This document shows positions 43,795 to 54,244 of a stretch of 64,000 nt of DNA, piece by piece. The notes beneath the pieces were generated by a model that did not search any database, was not told the origin of the DNA, and saw nothing but the letters and a program-made list of their open reading frames with translations. The translations under genes and the position numbers were made by a program. The first letter of the stretch is position 1; each line of letters starts with the position of its first letter. This DNA comes from Doryteuthis pealeii (Eukaryota; Mollusca; Cephalopoda; Myopsida; Loliginidae): assembly GCA_023376005.1 (NCBI GenBank), contig CM042176.1, positions 10,838,637-10,902,636 on the forward strand. The letters run 5' to 3'.

Positions 43795-44593
43795 TCTAGT
43801 TATTATAATTGAGATTATGTATCTGTTTGTCTGTAACTGAAACTACGTCCTCACTTGGTTATTTAAGTTATATTCTCAACGATTTTATGAAATAGTCATT
43901 ATTTAATCTAAATTAGTATCTTATGTATTAACGATGTCTCTATTAAAAGGGTCGGGTTAGCTCAGTCTGTAGAGCGTTCGGCTAGAAATCACAAGGTTTC
44001 CTAGTTCGATACCAGCCCTCGCTGACTCAGTGTATGAGTAGCACAGGGATCTGTGCGATGAAGTATGGGGCTTATGGTAGGTGTGGCGCTCCACCTCAGA
44101 CGCAAAAACAATCTCCTTGGTCTAGCGCTAGTGAAAAGGGGATAGACTCGATCGCTGATTGGCTGATACCGACTTTAGGCCACCCCGGCGACTTTACTTA
44201 CTTTACTATTAGAGTCTAGCTGAGTTAGATTTTCCGAAAAACTGTTCATATTATAAATTCATTGAAAATTCTCAAATATGTGCTATATATCTCTAAGGAA
44301 TAAAGATTTAGATAGTACATGGTGGGAATAATTTGCATAATGATTTTAACAAAACTGGGTTTAATAAATAAATATTTGCTGTTACTGATTTATAATACTA
44401 TCATGTTATTCTCAAATGTATTAAATGAAATCCTGTATATAATTTTATATAGAAATCAATTAAAATAACATTAAAATAAGTGTGGCATTTTTATATTCGT
44501 TATTTAGTTTCGTTAGTCTTTCTAATTTGATATAATATTTTATTACATTAAAACTGAAATACTTGCGTCCAGGGGGACGCATACTTTTGCTAG
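43795..44593 (+). mobile_element. Helitron-like element with nested SINE
   Basis: TCTAGTTATTATAATTGAGA start, CTGTAACTGAAACTACGTCC block, and an end with a partial hairpin (CGTCCAGGGGGACG) and TTTTGCTAG. The sequence is interrupted by a type 1 SINE at 43949-44206. Confidence 0.7.
43949..44206 (+). mobile_element. Full-length type 1 tRNA-derived SINE (~258 bp)
   Basis: A box TTAGCTCAGTCTGTAGAGC, B box TAGTTCGATACCAG, a body with GGTGTGGCGCTCCACCTCAG and CTAGCGCTAGTGAAAAGGGG, and a short ACTTTACTTACTTTAC end. CTATTA flanks both sides as a possible short TSD. This is the best reference copy in the window. Confidence 0.9.
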
Positions 44594-44861
44594 TGAAAGT
44601 AATTACTCGTATTCATTTTTGTTTTAAGTACTTTCAAATATAACATTTTTCAAAAAATCTGTCTTCAAATATATTGACGCTTTTTTTCTTTTTCTTATCT
44701 AAACAATACCAGCGCCATTTTGAGGAAGCAAGCGAGAAAGCCAATGCTAATGGTACTTCCGACTTCAGTTGGAAACTTTAGAAGGTCAAGTTAACCTTAT
44801 GTATCTCTGTCGGCCATTGCCAGACTCTCAAATCACACAAAAAATAGACGAAGAAACCTGT

Positions 44862-45090
44862 GAAGAAGAAGAAGAAGAAGAAGAAGAAGAAGAAGAAGAA
44901 GAAGAAGAAGAAGAAGAAGAAGAAGAAGAAGAAGAAGAAGAAGAAGAAGAAGAAGAAGAAGAAGAAGAAGAAGAAGAAGAAGAAGAAGAAGAAGAAGAAG
45001 AAGAAAAGAAGAAGAAGAAGAAGAAGAAGAAGAAGAAGAAGAAGAAGAAGAAGAAGAAGAAGAAGAAGAAGAAGAAGAAGAAGAAGAAGA

Positions 45091-45120
<30 letters not shown>
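44862..45120. repeat. (GAA)n then (GACA)n microsatellite
   Basis: About 230 bases of GAA with one phase slip near 45005, then seven GACA units. The poly-Glu, poly-Lys and poly-Leu frames are artefacts. Confidence 0.97.
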
Positions 45121-45123
<3 letters not shown>

Positions 45124-45391
45124 AAAGAAGAGGATAAAAAAAAAGAAAAAAGGGTTAATAAAAGAAAATAAAAATATTTGAAAATAAAACTGATAAAAGA
45201 AAACGATTAAATGTATTCACTGGAACAGAAATACGAGCAAAATATCTACTAGCAGGACCCGTAGTGATAGCACACTATGATGATTTAATTATTGTAATGT
45301 TTGATGTTTGCTTAAAAGCTATTACGAAATAGTTCAATATGTAAAAAGTATAATATTCTTGACTAGCAGGACAAGAGAGGAGATACTTCAT

Positions 45392-45652
45392 AGGGCCGGT
45401 TTAGATCAGTCGGTAGAGCAGCCGGCACGGAACCAAAAGGTTTCTGGTTCAATACCGGCCCTCGCCAACTCAGCGTAAGAGTAGCACAGGAATCTGTGTG
45501 GTAAAATGAGGAGCTGATAGTAGGCGTGGCGCACCAACTCAGACGCTAAAAAACAATCTCCCTTGTCTAGCACAAGTGTAAAGGGGATAGACTGCCTCTA
45601 TTTCTGGCTGGTACCAGCATTAGGCCACCCCCGACAACTTTACTTTTTTTTT
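45392..45652 (+). mobile_element. Type 1 tRNA-SINE, near full length
   Basis: GGGCCGGTTTAGATCAGTCG (A box with one change), GGTTCAATACCGGCCCTC (B box) and the full body to GACAACTTTACTTTTTT. Confidence 0.88.
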
Positions 45653-45671
45653 ATTAAAGTAATCGATGAGT

Positions 45672-45865
45672 ACCTGCGGCGTTTGGTTAACTCGTGCGGG
45701 ACTGCGACATCCTCGTAAGCATGTTCAAACTCCAGTCGCGCTATTATTATCTCCACCTCAGACGCTAACAAACAATCTCACTTTAGCACAAGTGAAAAGG
45801 GGATAGACTCCCTCGCTACCTGGCTGACCGACAATAGGCCGCTCTGTCGACTTTATTTTTACTGA
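45672..45865 (+). mobile_element. Chimeric SINE: type 4 tRNA head joined to a type 1 body
   Basis: The head TTTGGTTAACTCGTGCGGGA ... ATGTTCAAACTCCAGTCGCG is the same tRNA-like unit as the minus-strand copy at 45868-45960. At about 45749 it passes into CTCCACCTCAGACGCTAAC, the type 1 body, to its end. Confidence 0.65.
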
Positions 45866-45867
45866 TT

Positions 45868-45960
45868 AGTCCTAAAGTGAACGCAATAGCGCGACTGGGG
45901 TTCGAACTCGCTTACAACGATATTGCAGTCCAGTACGTTTGCCACTACACTACGAGGATT
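45868..45960 (-). mobile_element. tRNA-like SINE head, type 4
   Basis: Minus strand: A box TAGTGTAGTGGCAAACG, then GAGTTCGAACCCCAGTCGCG (B box). It is not called a tRNA gene because no acceptor stem closes and the unit is repeated next door. Confidence 0.6.
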
Positions 45961-46042
45961 CCCCTTCCCCAATGTTATGTCTGTGGGCGCCCGTTTGACC
46001 TTTTGCGTGTTCCCACAAAACAAGCTACTATAAGATGAGAAT

Positions 46043-46350
46043 GTTCTTATAATAAGTTAGAAGGCTCAAAGTAAACTTCCAACGTGGGTACATATATGTA
46101 CATGAAATAATCCAGACAAAGATGTAGAATATAATAACAAATGCAGACTTTATTGTCTGAGCAATAATGGAGAAGAACATACATACATGACAAGGTAAAA
46201 TATAGATATAGAAACAGATACATGAAGATATACAAAGGATGTAGGACTAAGTCCTAAAGAAGTGAGAATTGTTTATAAGTTTATAAAAGCGCCCCCCCCC
46301 GCCCACCACGCGTCTCACATGTTTAGTCGTTGCTAGACAAAGAGAGAGAG
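46043..46350. repeat. Direct repeat D, left copy
   Basis: Matches 46621-46953, e.g. AACAAATGCAGACTTTATTG, GAGCAATAATGGAGAAGAA and TAGGACTAAGTCCTAAAGAAG. The match weakens after 46266. Confidence 0.8.
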
Positions 46351-46620
46351 AATGAGAAATCATAGTTGGTGTGTTTGTTTTCTATAATTGCATAATTTTT
46401 TAAAAACTATTTTTTGTTTTGTTTGTTTGTTTACAATCTTTTATTATTACATTTCTGAAGAAAAAAGACAAGTTTGTATATTTTAAACATTTTTTTCAAA
46501 ACAGCCATAAATTGACTATAAAATGAATCGGCCTGTTATAATTCTGCCTGCTTAGGTGACATATGGGGCCGTATATATTAGTAGGCCATGGTGTAACCAG
46601 ATATAAGGATATGATTTGTA

Positions 46621-46953
46621 GTTCTTATAATACGTTAGAGTAACCTTCCAACGTAGGTACATACATGTACATAAAATAATCCAAACAAAGATGTAGAATA
46701 TAATAACAAATGCAGACTTTATTGTCTGAGCAATAATGGAGAAGAAAATACATACATGACAAGGTACAGTATAGATATAGAAACAGATACATGAAGATAC
46801 ACAAAGGAAGTAGGACTAAGTCCTAAAGAAGTGATGCAGGGTTTATGAAGGAATGTCACTTACTGCTGGTTGGTTGGGAGGAAAAGCCCTCCCCACTTAA
46901 TGGACACCACGTGTTTATGTCATGTGTAGTCATTGCTGGACCGAGGGAAAGAG
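46621..46953. repeat. Direct repeat D, right copy
   Basis: Second copy of D, 578 bases downstream in the same orientation. It is interrupted at its right end by the GC-rich retroposon; the sequence continues at 47252. Confidence 0.8.
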
Positions 46954-47251
46954 TGTATTTGTCGCATACCCCACTTGTATGGACTGGGCACAAGACCTCG
47001 TTTTAACGTGGTCCCACCCACAAGCCGAAGCTCATGGGTGGGAAAGAACAAAAATTGCGTCGATCTCGTCGGCATTCCCCCTCAAGGAGGGCGCCTCACG
47101 CGCTGGGCAATAAACCCAGCCCTGCCCATAAAGGGTAGGTAATGCCTGGAGGGATGGCCCTCTGGGATCGACGCTAATAATTGTACTTTAACCCGGTCCA
47201 GTGGGCTTCGCCCACTGGACCCCCCCAGGGGGGGAGGGAAAAGAGTCCCTC
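46954..47251 (+). mobile_element. GC-rich retroposon (298 bp) with 15-bp TSD
   Basis: GACCGAGGGAAAGAG is duplicated exactly at 46939-46953 and 47252-47266. The insert is the GC-rich module (CATACCCCACTTGTATGG, CGTCGGCATTCCCCCTC, AATAAACCCAGCCCTGCCC). It ends in a GTCCAGTGGGCTTCGCCCAC hairpin and a G-rich stretch. A long TSD points to target-primed reverse transcription. I see neither A/B boxes nor a poly-A tail. Confidence 0.75.
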
Positions 47252-47606
47252 GACCGAGGGAAAGAGACTGAGAATTCCCGGGCTACTGCTTAAATACTCT
47301 AGCCACCTATAGGCGAAAACCTGACAGCAAGGGAAGATAATCCTTTTGGACTCATGTCCATCCCAGAATGGGATGACAATCGCTACACTACCATTAATTT
47401 CTTCATTCCAATTTTCACATCTACCGTTGATCATTACCGTACCATACCTTTTATTAATTTAAACTTTTATCTTTTCCATTTTGATTTTTGTTCTCTTTTC
47501 TTTTTAATTAAAAGTCATTATCTCTACAGAAGTGAAGAACAGCAGATACCAGAAATAACAACGAAGAATAATCGCATTATCAGATTAAAAGGACAATCAA
47601 AATTAA

Positions 47607-47607
<1 letters not shown>

Positions 47608-47650
<43 letters not shown>
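47608..47650. repeat. (TAA)n microsatellite
   Basis: Fourteen TAA units at the 5' border of the LINE below, probably the tail of another copy. Confidence 0.95.
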
Positions 47651-49620
47651 TTGTCTACCCATGATGTGGAAAATTCTAACTGCTGTTATAAAAGAAGAAA
47701 TATACTTTTCACTCAATTGGCGGAAACTTCTCCCAGAAGAACAGAAAGGATGCTGCAAGGGAAAAAGAGGAACCCATGATTTACTTTATATAGACCAATA
47801 CATTCTTAAAGAATTAAAAAATAGACGGAAAAATATTGCTGTGGCCTGGATCGATTACAGGAAAGCCTATGACATGGTCCCACATACTTGGATTTTAGAA
47901 TGTCTAAAAATGTACAACATTTCCAACAACATCATAAACTTCATTAAAAAAGCCATGGAAAACTGGCGAGTTCAATTAAAAGCTGGAAAACAGTCCCTGG
48001 CAGAAGTAAAAATCCAAAGCGGTATCTTCCAATTATCACCACTACTCTTTATTATTGCAATGATGCCGCTAAACCATATACTGAAAAAATGTACCGGGGG
48101 ATACAAATTTAGTAATTCACAAGGAAAGATAAACCACCTTATGTACATGGATGACATTAACATTTTTGCAAAAAATGAAAAAGAATTGGAGAGCTTAATA
48201 CAAACTATTAGAATATATAGCCAGGATATAGGGATGGAATTTGGAATTGAAAAATGTGCTATGCTAGTAATAAAACGGGGTGAAAGAAAAATTAATGAAT
48301 GGAATACAACTACCAAATCAGGACACTATAAAATCACTTGATGAAAATGAAAGTTACAAATACTTAGGAATTTTAGAAGCGGACAATATTATGCAAACAG
48401 AAATGAAAGGAAAAGTTAAAAAAGAATATCTCAGGAGAACTAGAAAACTTCTAGAAACCAAACTTAACAGCAGAAATCTGATCAAAAGAATCAATACCTG
48501 GGCCGTCCCCATTATAAGATACTCAGGACCATTCTTAAAATGGACAAAAGAAGAACTCAGACAGATTGACCAAAGGACGAGAAAGTTAATGACCATGCAC
48601 AAGGCTCTCCACCCTAGAGACGACAGAGATAGATTATATGTGTCAAGAAAGGAAGGGGGAAGAGGTCTTGCCAACCTAGAGGACTGCGTAGAAACCACTA
48701 TCCAACAACTTGAGGATTACACAAGAAAGAGCAAAGACAAATTACTTATGGCGGCCAACAATAGTAGAAGTGACAGATGGACAAACAGAAAAACAACAAA
48801 GACTAGAAAACAAAAATGGGAAGAAAAACAATTATATGGACACTTCAAACGACAAATCGAAGAGGTTGCACATGAAAAGACTTGGACTTGGTTAAGAAAA
48901 GGAAACCACAAAAGAGAAACAGAATCATTAATAATTGCTGCACAAAATAATGCCATAAGGACAAACTATATCAAAGCGAAAATTGATAAGACCCAACTAA
49001 AATAGTCAATGTAGACTTTGTGGTAATAGGGATGAGACTGTAAACCATATACTCTGCGAATGTAGCAAACTAGCACAACGAGAATACAAAACTAGACACG
49101 ACTGGGTTGGGAAGGTGATCCACTGGGAATTATGCAAAAAATTGAATTTTGACCATACAACAAAATGGTATATGCATAAACCAGAATCTGTTCTTGAGAA
49201 CGAAACGCATAAAATTCTCTGGGACTTTGAAATAAAAACGGATCATCTTATCCCAGCAAGAAGACCAGACCTAGTGTTAATAAACAAAAAAGAAAGAACT
49301 TGTCAACTGGTGGTATCTTGCAGTTCCAGCAGATCACAGGGTAAAGCTAAAGGAAAATGAAAAAAGTTATGGAATATGAAAGTGAAAGTTATACCAATTG
49401 TAGTTGGTGCACTTGAAACGGTCCCAAAAGGATTGGAAAAGGGTCTGGAATGTTTGGAAATCAGAGGAAGGATTGAAACCATTCAGAACACTGCACTGTT
49501 GCAATCTGCCAGAATACTCAGAAGAGTCCTGGAGACCTGAGGAGACTTGCTGTCACTCAGACTCCAGTGAAAGACCATCAGCTAATGCTGATGTGAAAAA
49601 CTCAAAAGGAAACAAATAAT
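47651..49620 (+). pseudogene. RLE-type non-LTR retrotransposon: RT, zinc knuckle, endonuclease
   Basis: Best-preserved copy of the main LINE, 5' truncated. The frame 47661-48341 has RT motif A as AWIDYRKAYDM (residues 62-72), motif B as IQSGIF (118-123), apparently lacking about three residues before SPLLF, and the YMDD box at residues 162-165. After a frameshift near 48310 the thumb follows in 48280-49005 (YKYLGIL; RYSGPFLKWTKEELRQ). A second break at about 49003 precedes a CRLC...H...C knuckle and the endonuclease (WVGKVIHWELCKK, WYMHKPE, ARRPDLV). A third near 49312 removes the VDFAVP strand. The 3' UTR ends in AAATAATAATAA. C-terminal restriction-like endonuclease and knuckle place it with the R2/R4-like group. 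Not functional. Confidence 0.88.
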
Positions 49621-50400
49621 AATAAAAAGGACAAATTATTTAAAATCAAAAATAGATAAGACACAACTGAATAGCAAATGTAGAATGTGTGGGAAAAGAG
49701 ACGAAACTGTCAATCACATTATAAGCGAATGTAGTAAACTCGCACAAAGAGAGTACAAGACTAGACACGACTGGGTGGGAAAAGTGATCCACTGAGAATT
49801 GTGCAAGAAATTACATTTTCACCCTGCAAGTAAATGGTATACGCACAAACCGGAATCTCTCCTAGAGAATGAAACGTATAAAATCCTTTGGGACTTTGAC
49901 ATACAGACGGATCACCTAATCCCGGCTAGGAGACGGGACTTGGTGTTAATTAACAAGAAAAAGAAAACATCATCTCGTAGATGTTGCCGTCCCGGTGAAT
50001 CACAGGTTGAAGGTGAAGGAAAACGAAAAGATGAACAAATACTTGGACCTTGCTAGAGAGCTGAACTGAAACATAAAGGTAAAGGTAAGTGGTGCCCTTG
50101 GAACGGTCCCCAAGGGTCTGGAAAAGAGTCTAGGTAATTTGGAAATCAGTGGAAGAATCGAGACCATCCAATTATTAAGATCGGTTATAATTCTCAGAAT
50201 AATGCTGGAGACCTGAGTAGACGTGTGGAAAACGAGGATTACGGTGATACCAATTGTAGTTGGGGTCCTTGGAACGCTCCCCCAAAGGCTTTGGAAAAAA
50301 AACCCGAGGAATTAGAAAATCAGAGAAAGAATGGATACCATCCAGAAAACAAGTGTAAAAACAATTAAAATACTCAGAAGAGTCCTGGAGACCTAATATT
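49621..50400 (+). pseudogene. Second RLE LINE copy, knuckle and endonuclease only
   Basis: Begins in the linker (KSKIDKTQLNSKCRMCGKRD), keeps the knuckle, WVGKVIH, a stop in place of W, WYTHKPESLLENETYKILWD and ARRRDLV (P replaced by R in the catalytic motif). It then decays through frameshifts and several rearranged 3' UTR pieces. It lies head-to-tail behind the first copy. Confidence 0.85.
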
Positions 50401-50464
50401 ACTAAATTTATTTTGCTATAGCACAAGTGCCCTGGGTATGACGCTAAACTGCATCTAATGGTGA

Positions 50465-50478
50465 GTTTAGATAGATAA

Positions 50479-50536
<58 letters not shown>

Positions 50537-50683
50537 GAAGTAAGGGGGGAGGAAGGAAAGAATGGAGGAAGAAAGATAATGAGATAGATAGATATGAGCA
50601 GACTGTGATAGATAGATAGATAGATACATAGACAGATGGATATAGATAGGAAGGAAGGAAGGAAGGAAGGGTGAGACTGATAT

Positions 50684-50757
<74 letters not shown>

Positions 50758-50824
50758 GAAGGAAGGGAGGAAGGAAGGAAGGAAAGACGAGACTGAGATA
50801 AATAGATAGATATGAGCAGACTGT

Positions 50825-50869
<45 letters not shown>

Positions 50870-51060
50870 GAAGGGAGGAAGGAAGGAAGGAAGGGGTGTA
50901 TGAAGGACGAAACTGAGGTAGATAGATAGAAAGATAGATAGATATGAGTATGCTGTGATAGATAGATAGATAGATAGGAAGGAAGGAAGGAAGGAAGGAA
51001 GAAGGAAGGGAGAGGAAGGACGAGACTGAGATAGATAGATAGATAGATAGATAGATGTAA
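50465..51060. repeat. Compound (GATA)n/(GGAA)n array
   Basis: Blocks of GATA alternate with GGAA blocks and fixed linkers (GATATGAGCAGACTGTGATA; GACGAGACTGAGATA) in a loose higher-order unit of about 110-140 bases. The Ser-Ile-Tyr-Leu frames are artefacts. Confidence 0.95.
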
Positions 51061-51061
51061 G

Positions 51062-51200
51062 TTGAAAAATGGAAGTGAATGCGACAATGTGTTGAAAAAA
51101 TAAATAAATAAAGGAAAGAAAATGTTGAATGGATAAAAATGGTTTAATGAAGTGCCGACACGTATTTCGACCGAGAGATTGTCCTTGTACACATTATATT
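51062..51200 (-). mobile_element. Penelope-like family P fragment
   Basis: Minus sense: GGTCGAAATACGTGTCGGCA, TTTTTATCCATTCAACATTT and AATGCGACAATG-type end. It divides the two GATA/GGAA arrays. Confidence 0.5.
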
Positions 51201-51239
51201 CTATTTATTATTATTTTAAATACAAAATTATAAAAAAAT

Positions 51240-51342
51240 AATAGAATAGATAGATAGACAGATAGATAGACAGGAAGGAAGGGAGGGAGGATGAGATCGA
51301 GACCGAGATAGATAGATAGATAGATAGATATGAGCAGACTGT

Positions 51343-51375
<33 letters not shown>

Positions 51376-51512
51376 GAAGGAAGGAAGGAAGGAAGGAAGG
51401 AATGAATGACGAGACTGAGATAGATAGATATGAGCAGATTGTGATAAATAGATAGATACATAGACAGATGGATAGATAGGAAGGAAGGAAGGAAGGAAGG
51501 AAGGAAGAGACT

Positions 51513-51548
<36 letters not shown>

Positions 51549-51560
51549 TGAGCAGACTGT

Positions 51561-51597
<37 letters not shown>

Positions 51598-51764
51598 GAA
51601 GGAAGGAAGGAAGGAAGGAAGGGAGGGAGGAAGGAAGGAAGGAAGGAAAGACGAGACTGAGATAAATAGATAGATATGAGCAGACTGTGATAGATAGATA
51701 GATAGATAGATAGGAAGGAAGGAAGAAGGAAGGGAGGAAGGGAGGAAGGATGAGACTGAGACAA

Positions 51765-51799
<35 letters not shown>

Positions 51800-51984
51800 T
51801 GAGCAGACTGTGATAGATAGATAGATAGATAGATAGGAAGGAAGGAAGGAAGGAAGAAAGGGAGGAGGAAGGATGAGACTGAGACAAATAGATAGATAGA
51901 TAGACAGATAGATAGATATGAGCAGACTGTGATGGATAGATAGATAGATAGATAGATAGGAAGGAAGGAAGTAAGGAAGGAAGA
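51240..51984. repeat. Compound (GATA)n/(GGAA)n array, second block
   Basis: Same linkers and blocks as 50465-51060, with about seven higher-order units. Confidence 0.95.
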
Positions 51985-52424
51985 GACTTTCCCAATATTT
52001 CTCATATCTCGCCGATTATTTCAAACATGTCTCAAAATGACAACCCCAGAAAATAAGGAACCTCAATTTCTTTCACAATTCTTTCTTACTTAAAAGAAAC
52101 CATTTTTAATGTCTTAAATTCCTCCATCACTTGGCTCGCTCCTCGTATAATTTAATCTTGAGTTTTGGCCAATCATTCATTTAATTTGTATGGTGCGTGC
52201 GGAGGCAGACCCAAGATTTTTCGGGGGAATGGTACTACAAATCAGAGCATCAAAATAATGCCATCCATAGAAAATGTTGGCTGGTTGGGTTTTACGGCAT
52301 GTAAACTCTTACACTGTCAAGTTTTGCTTAGTATTTACTCTGAAGAAGGTCGATATTTCTTTGTATGCGGAACATTTCTATATTTGTTCTATTATTATTA
52401 TTTCATTTCATTTTGTTATTTAAA
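51985..52424. other. Intergenic stretch with a SINE tail
   Basis: A minus-sense tail (GGTTGGGTTTTACGGCATGT) at about 52278-52325; otherwise unrecognised. Confidence 0.5.
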
Positions 52425-52553
52425 AATAATGATAGATAGAACAATGTACACATGGATACACTCCTGACCGAAAAACGCGTAAGTTAAATTAATTAAAATA
52501 TCCTATTTTATCCATTCAATACTTTCTTTCCTTTCTTTCTCTTTTCAACACAC

Positions 52554-52560
<7 letters not shown>
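52425..52560 (+). mobile_element. Penelope-like family P fragment
   Basis: ACACATGGATACACTCCTGA, CCGAAAAACGCG and TTTTATCCATTCAATACTTT match 858-1001. Confidence 0.5.

Positions 52561-52612
<52 letters not shown>
52557..52612. repeat. (TA)n microsatellite
   Basis: Pure TA repeat abutting a foldback element. Confidence 0.95.
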
Positions 52613-52616
<4 letters not shown>

Positions 52617-52632
52617 GTAAAAGAAGTTGTTT

Positions 52633-52675
52633 CCCGACCGCAGTTTCGGTGTTACTCCAACACCTTCATCAGGGG
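52633..52675 (-). ncRNA. Hammerhead-like motif, left arm
   Basis: Minus strand: stem I CCC/GGG, CTGATGA, extra A, stem II GGTGTT/AACACC with GGAGT loop, GAA, stem III ACU-GC-GGU, cleavage residue C. One nucleotide beyond the consensus core lies between CTGATGA and stem II. Confidence 0.5.
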
Positions 52676-52865
52676 GATTGAGTGGAATTTTTTTCGGTTA
52701 CTTTATATAGCTAGACTGATATCTTTTTAATTCTTCCACGTAGGTCAAAATAGGAGGAGTTTAACCCCAACTACAAACTAGCAGCCTACTAAGGTTAAAT
52801 TCAGGAAGAATTAAAAAGATATCAGTCTAGCTATATAAAGTAACCGAAAAAAATTCCACTCAATC

Positions 52866-52908
52866 CCCCTGATGAAGGTGTTGGAGTAACACCGAAACCG
52901 CGGTCGGG
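52866..52908 (+). ncRNA. Hammerhead-like motif, right arm
   Basis: Stem I CCC (52866-52868)/GGG (52906-52908), CTGATGA 52869-52875, extra A 52876, stem II GGTGTT/AACACC (52877-52882, 52888-52893), GAA, stem III ACC-GC-GGT (52897-52904), cleavage residue C 52905. Compensatory differences from the left arm keep stem III paired. Confidence 0.5.
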
Positions 52909-53001
52909 AAATAACTTCTTTTACGACTATTAATGCTCTATATTCACAATATAATGAGCCCTATTGGATTAACTACTTACGCTATGTTCACTTAGTAGTA
53001 C

Positions 53002-53002
<1 letters not shown>

Positions 53003-53055
<53 letters not shown>

Positions 53056-53117
53056 TGAGAGCAAAATATAAACAAATAAATTAAAATCTTTTGGTTATCA
53101 ATATATATATGCACACT

Positions 53118-53151
<34 letters not shown>

Positions 53152-53158
53152 TGTGTGT
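53003..53158. repeat. (TA)n(GA)n and (TG)n microsatellites
   Basis: TA/GA at 53003-53058 and TG at 53119-53158. Confidence 0.9.
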
Positions 53159-53174
53159 GCATAGATATAAAAAT

Positions 53175-53515
53175 GTGTACAAATTTATCAGGTCATCCGT
53201 CCTATAATGTCCAAATTTAGGATCAGAAAAAAATGTCTGAATTAATATTTAAAGAAAATATCAAAATTAATGTTTAATTAGAATGTATTCATTATTAATT
53301 CTTGCATATGGTTTCTTTTTTTCTCTTATGTCGCTTATGTGGCTAAATAACGTATATACAGAACAGAATAAACCATTGCATAATATTTTCTACTCAGCTA
53401 TTCTACTCATAGTTTTAAGTTTGCACATAGAACCCTTTCTTTATTAGATATGCCATTTCTTTAAGGCACTGCAGGTTATTTGGAATCTCTTTAAAATTCT
53501 TGGCTCGATTCCAAA
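53175..53515 (-). repeat. Interspersed repeat R1, antisense copy
   Basis: Reverse complement of 1668-2000 with small differences, including GCCACATAAGCGACATAAGA and the GGAATCGAGCCAAGAATTTT end. Confidence 0.75.
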
Positions 53516-53867
53516 ACCTGGAAACCGCAGTAAGGAACGTTGGCCAAAATCTTCAGAGCCTTGGTTCTTAGTTCGGCCAATAAAATTAAATACATTATAA
53601 TTAATCATTTGCCCAGGGTGTATTTATACGCCCCCCCCTCCTACTTGCGTGAAATGTGGGATGTGTCCATTTTTTTTTTAAATGTGGGAACCCACGCGTA
53701 CGTGGAAAAATCGTTTAGTTTTCACCCCCTTTAGGTTTTGGCATGTCACAGCCATCAGGGAATGCCGTGACCCTTACTCCTTGAAGTGCAACAACATGAC
53801 AAGGGTTAGTGACTCATTTAGTTTCCATTGGCAGCACACAGAGGTGGTGGAAACAAGATTCTCTATT
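53516..53867. other. Intergenic stretch
   Basis: Two overlapping short frames of 60-80 codons without known motifs. No repeat match within the window. Confidence 0.4.
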
Positions 53868-53875
53868 TTATTTTC

Positions 53876-54140
53876 GAACCATATGACCTTTAGGCACCCC
53901 TTTTGCGATCTCGATTCATAAGGACATTTTTTTCATTTACACCGTCAACATCCGGTTGTTTGTTAGGGATTAGGGTTAGGGGTTAGGGTTAGGGTTAGGG
54001 TGAGGGGTTAGTTTTATAATTTAAAAAAGAAACCTCTAAGAATCGTCTGTTAACAAACAACCGGATTTTGACGGTGTAAATGGAAAAAAATGTCCTTATG
54101 AATCGAGATCGCAAAAGGAGTGCCTAAAGGTCATATGGTC
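53876..54140. mobile_element. Foldback MITE with telomere-like core and 8-bp TSD
   Basis: Arms of about 95 bp (GAACCATATGACCTTTAGGC ... and reverse complement ending CTAAAGGTCATATGGTC). TTATTTTC is duplicated at 53868-53875 and 54141-54148. Centre 53964-54010 is a TTAGGG array. The insertion sits at the edge of a repeat R1 fragment that resumes at 54149. The 8-bp TSD suggests mobilisation by a hAT-type transposase. Confidence 0.82.
53964..54010. repeat. Interstitial telomere-like (TTAGGG)n
   Basis: About seven hexamers, some as TTAGGGG or GTGAGGGG variants, located in the loop between the inverted arms. Confidence 0.92.
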
Positions 54141-54148
54141 TTATTTTC

Positions 54149-54215
54149 TTCCAAATATTCTGTTCTGTGTACACGTTATTTAGCCACATAAACGACATAA
54201 AAGAATATAAGAAAG
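54149..54215 (+). repeat. Repeat R1 fragment
   Basis: ATATTCTGTTCTGTGTACAC and AGCCACATAAACGACATAAA match 1810-1890. Confidence 0.65.
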
Positions 54216-54244
54216 CATATGAAAAGGGCGTGCTCGTATCACAG

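Larger units (their letters stand above)
52613..52930. mobile_element. Foldback Penelope-like element, ~125-bp arms
   Basis: Near-perfect inverted arms (about 52613-52738 and 52803-52930) surround a unique loop of about 65 bases. Each arm holds one hammerhead-like motif, oriented head to head. No coding capacity. Confidence 0.7.

Noticed and set aside
44769..45171. Poly-Glu, poly-Lys, poly-Arg, poly-Leu frames
   Set aside because: Direct translation of a (GAA)n microsatellite.
50467..52005. Frames of 241-264 codons rich in Ile-Tyr-Leu-Ser
   Set aside because: Translation of (GATA)n/(GGAA)n arrays on the minus strand.
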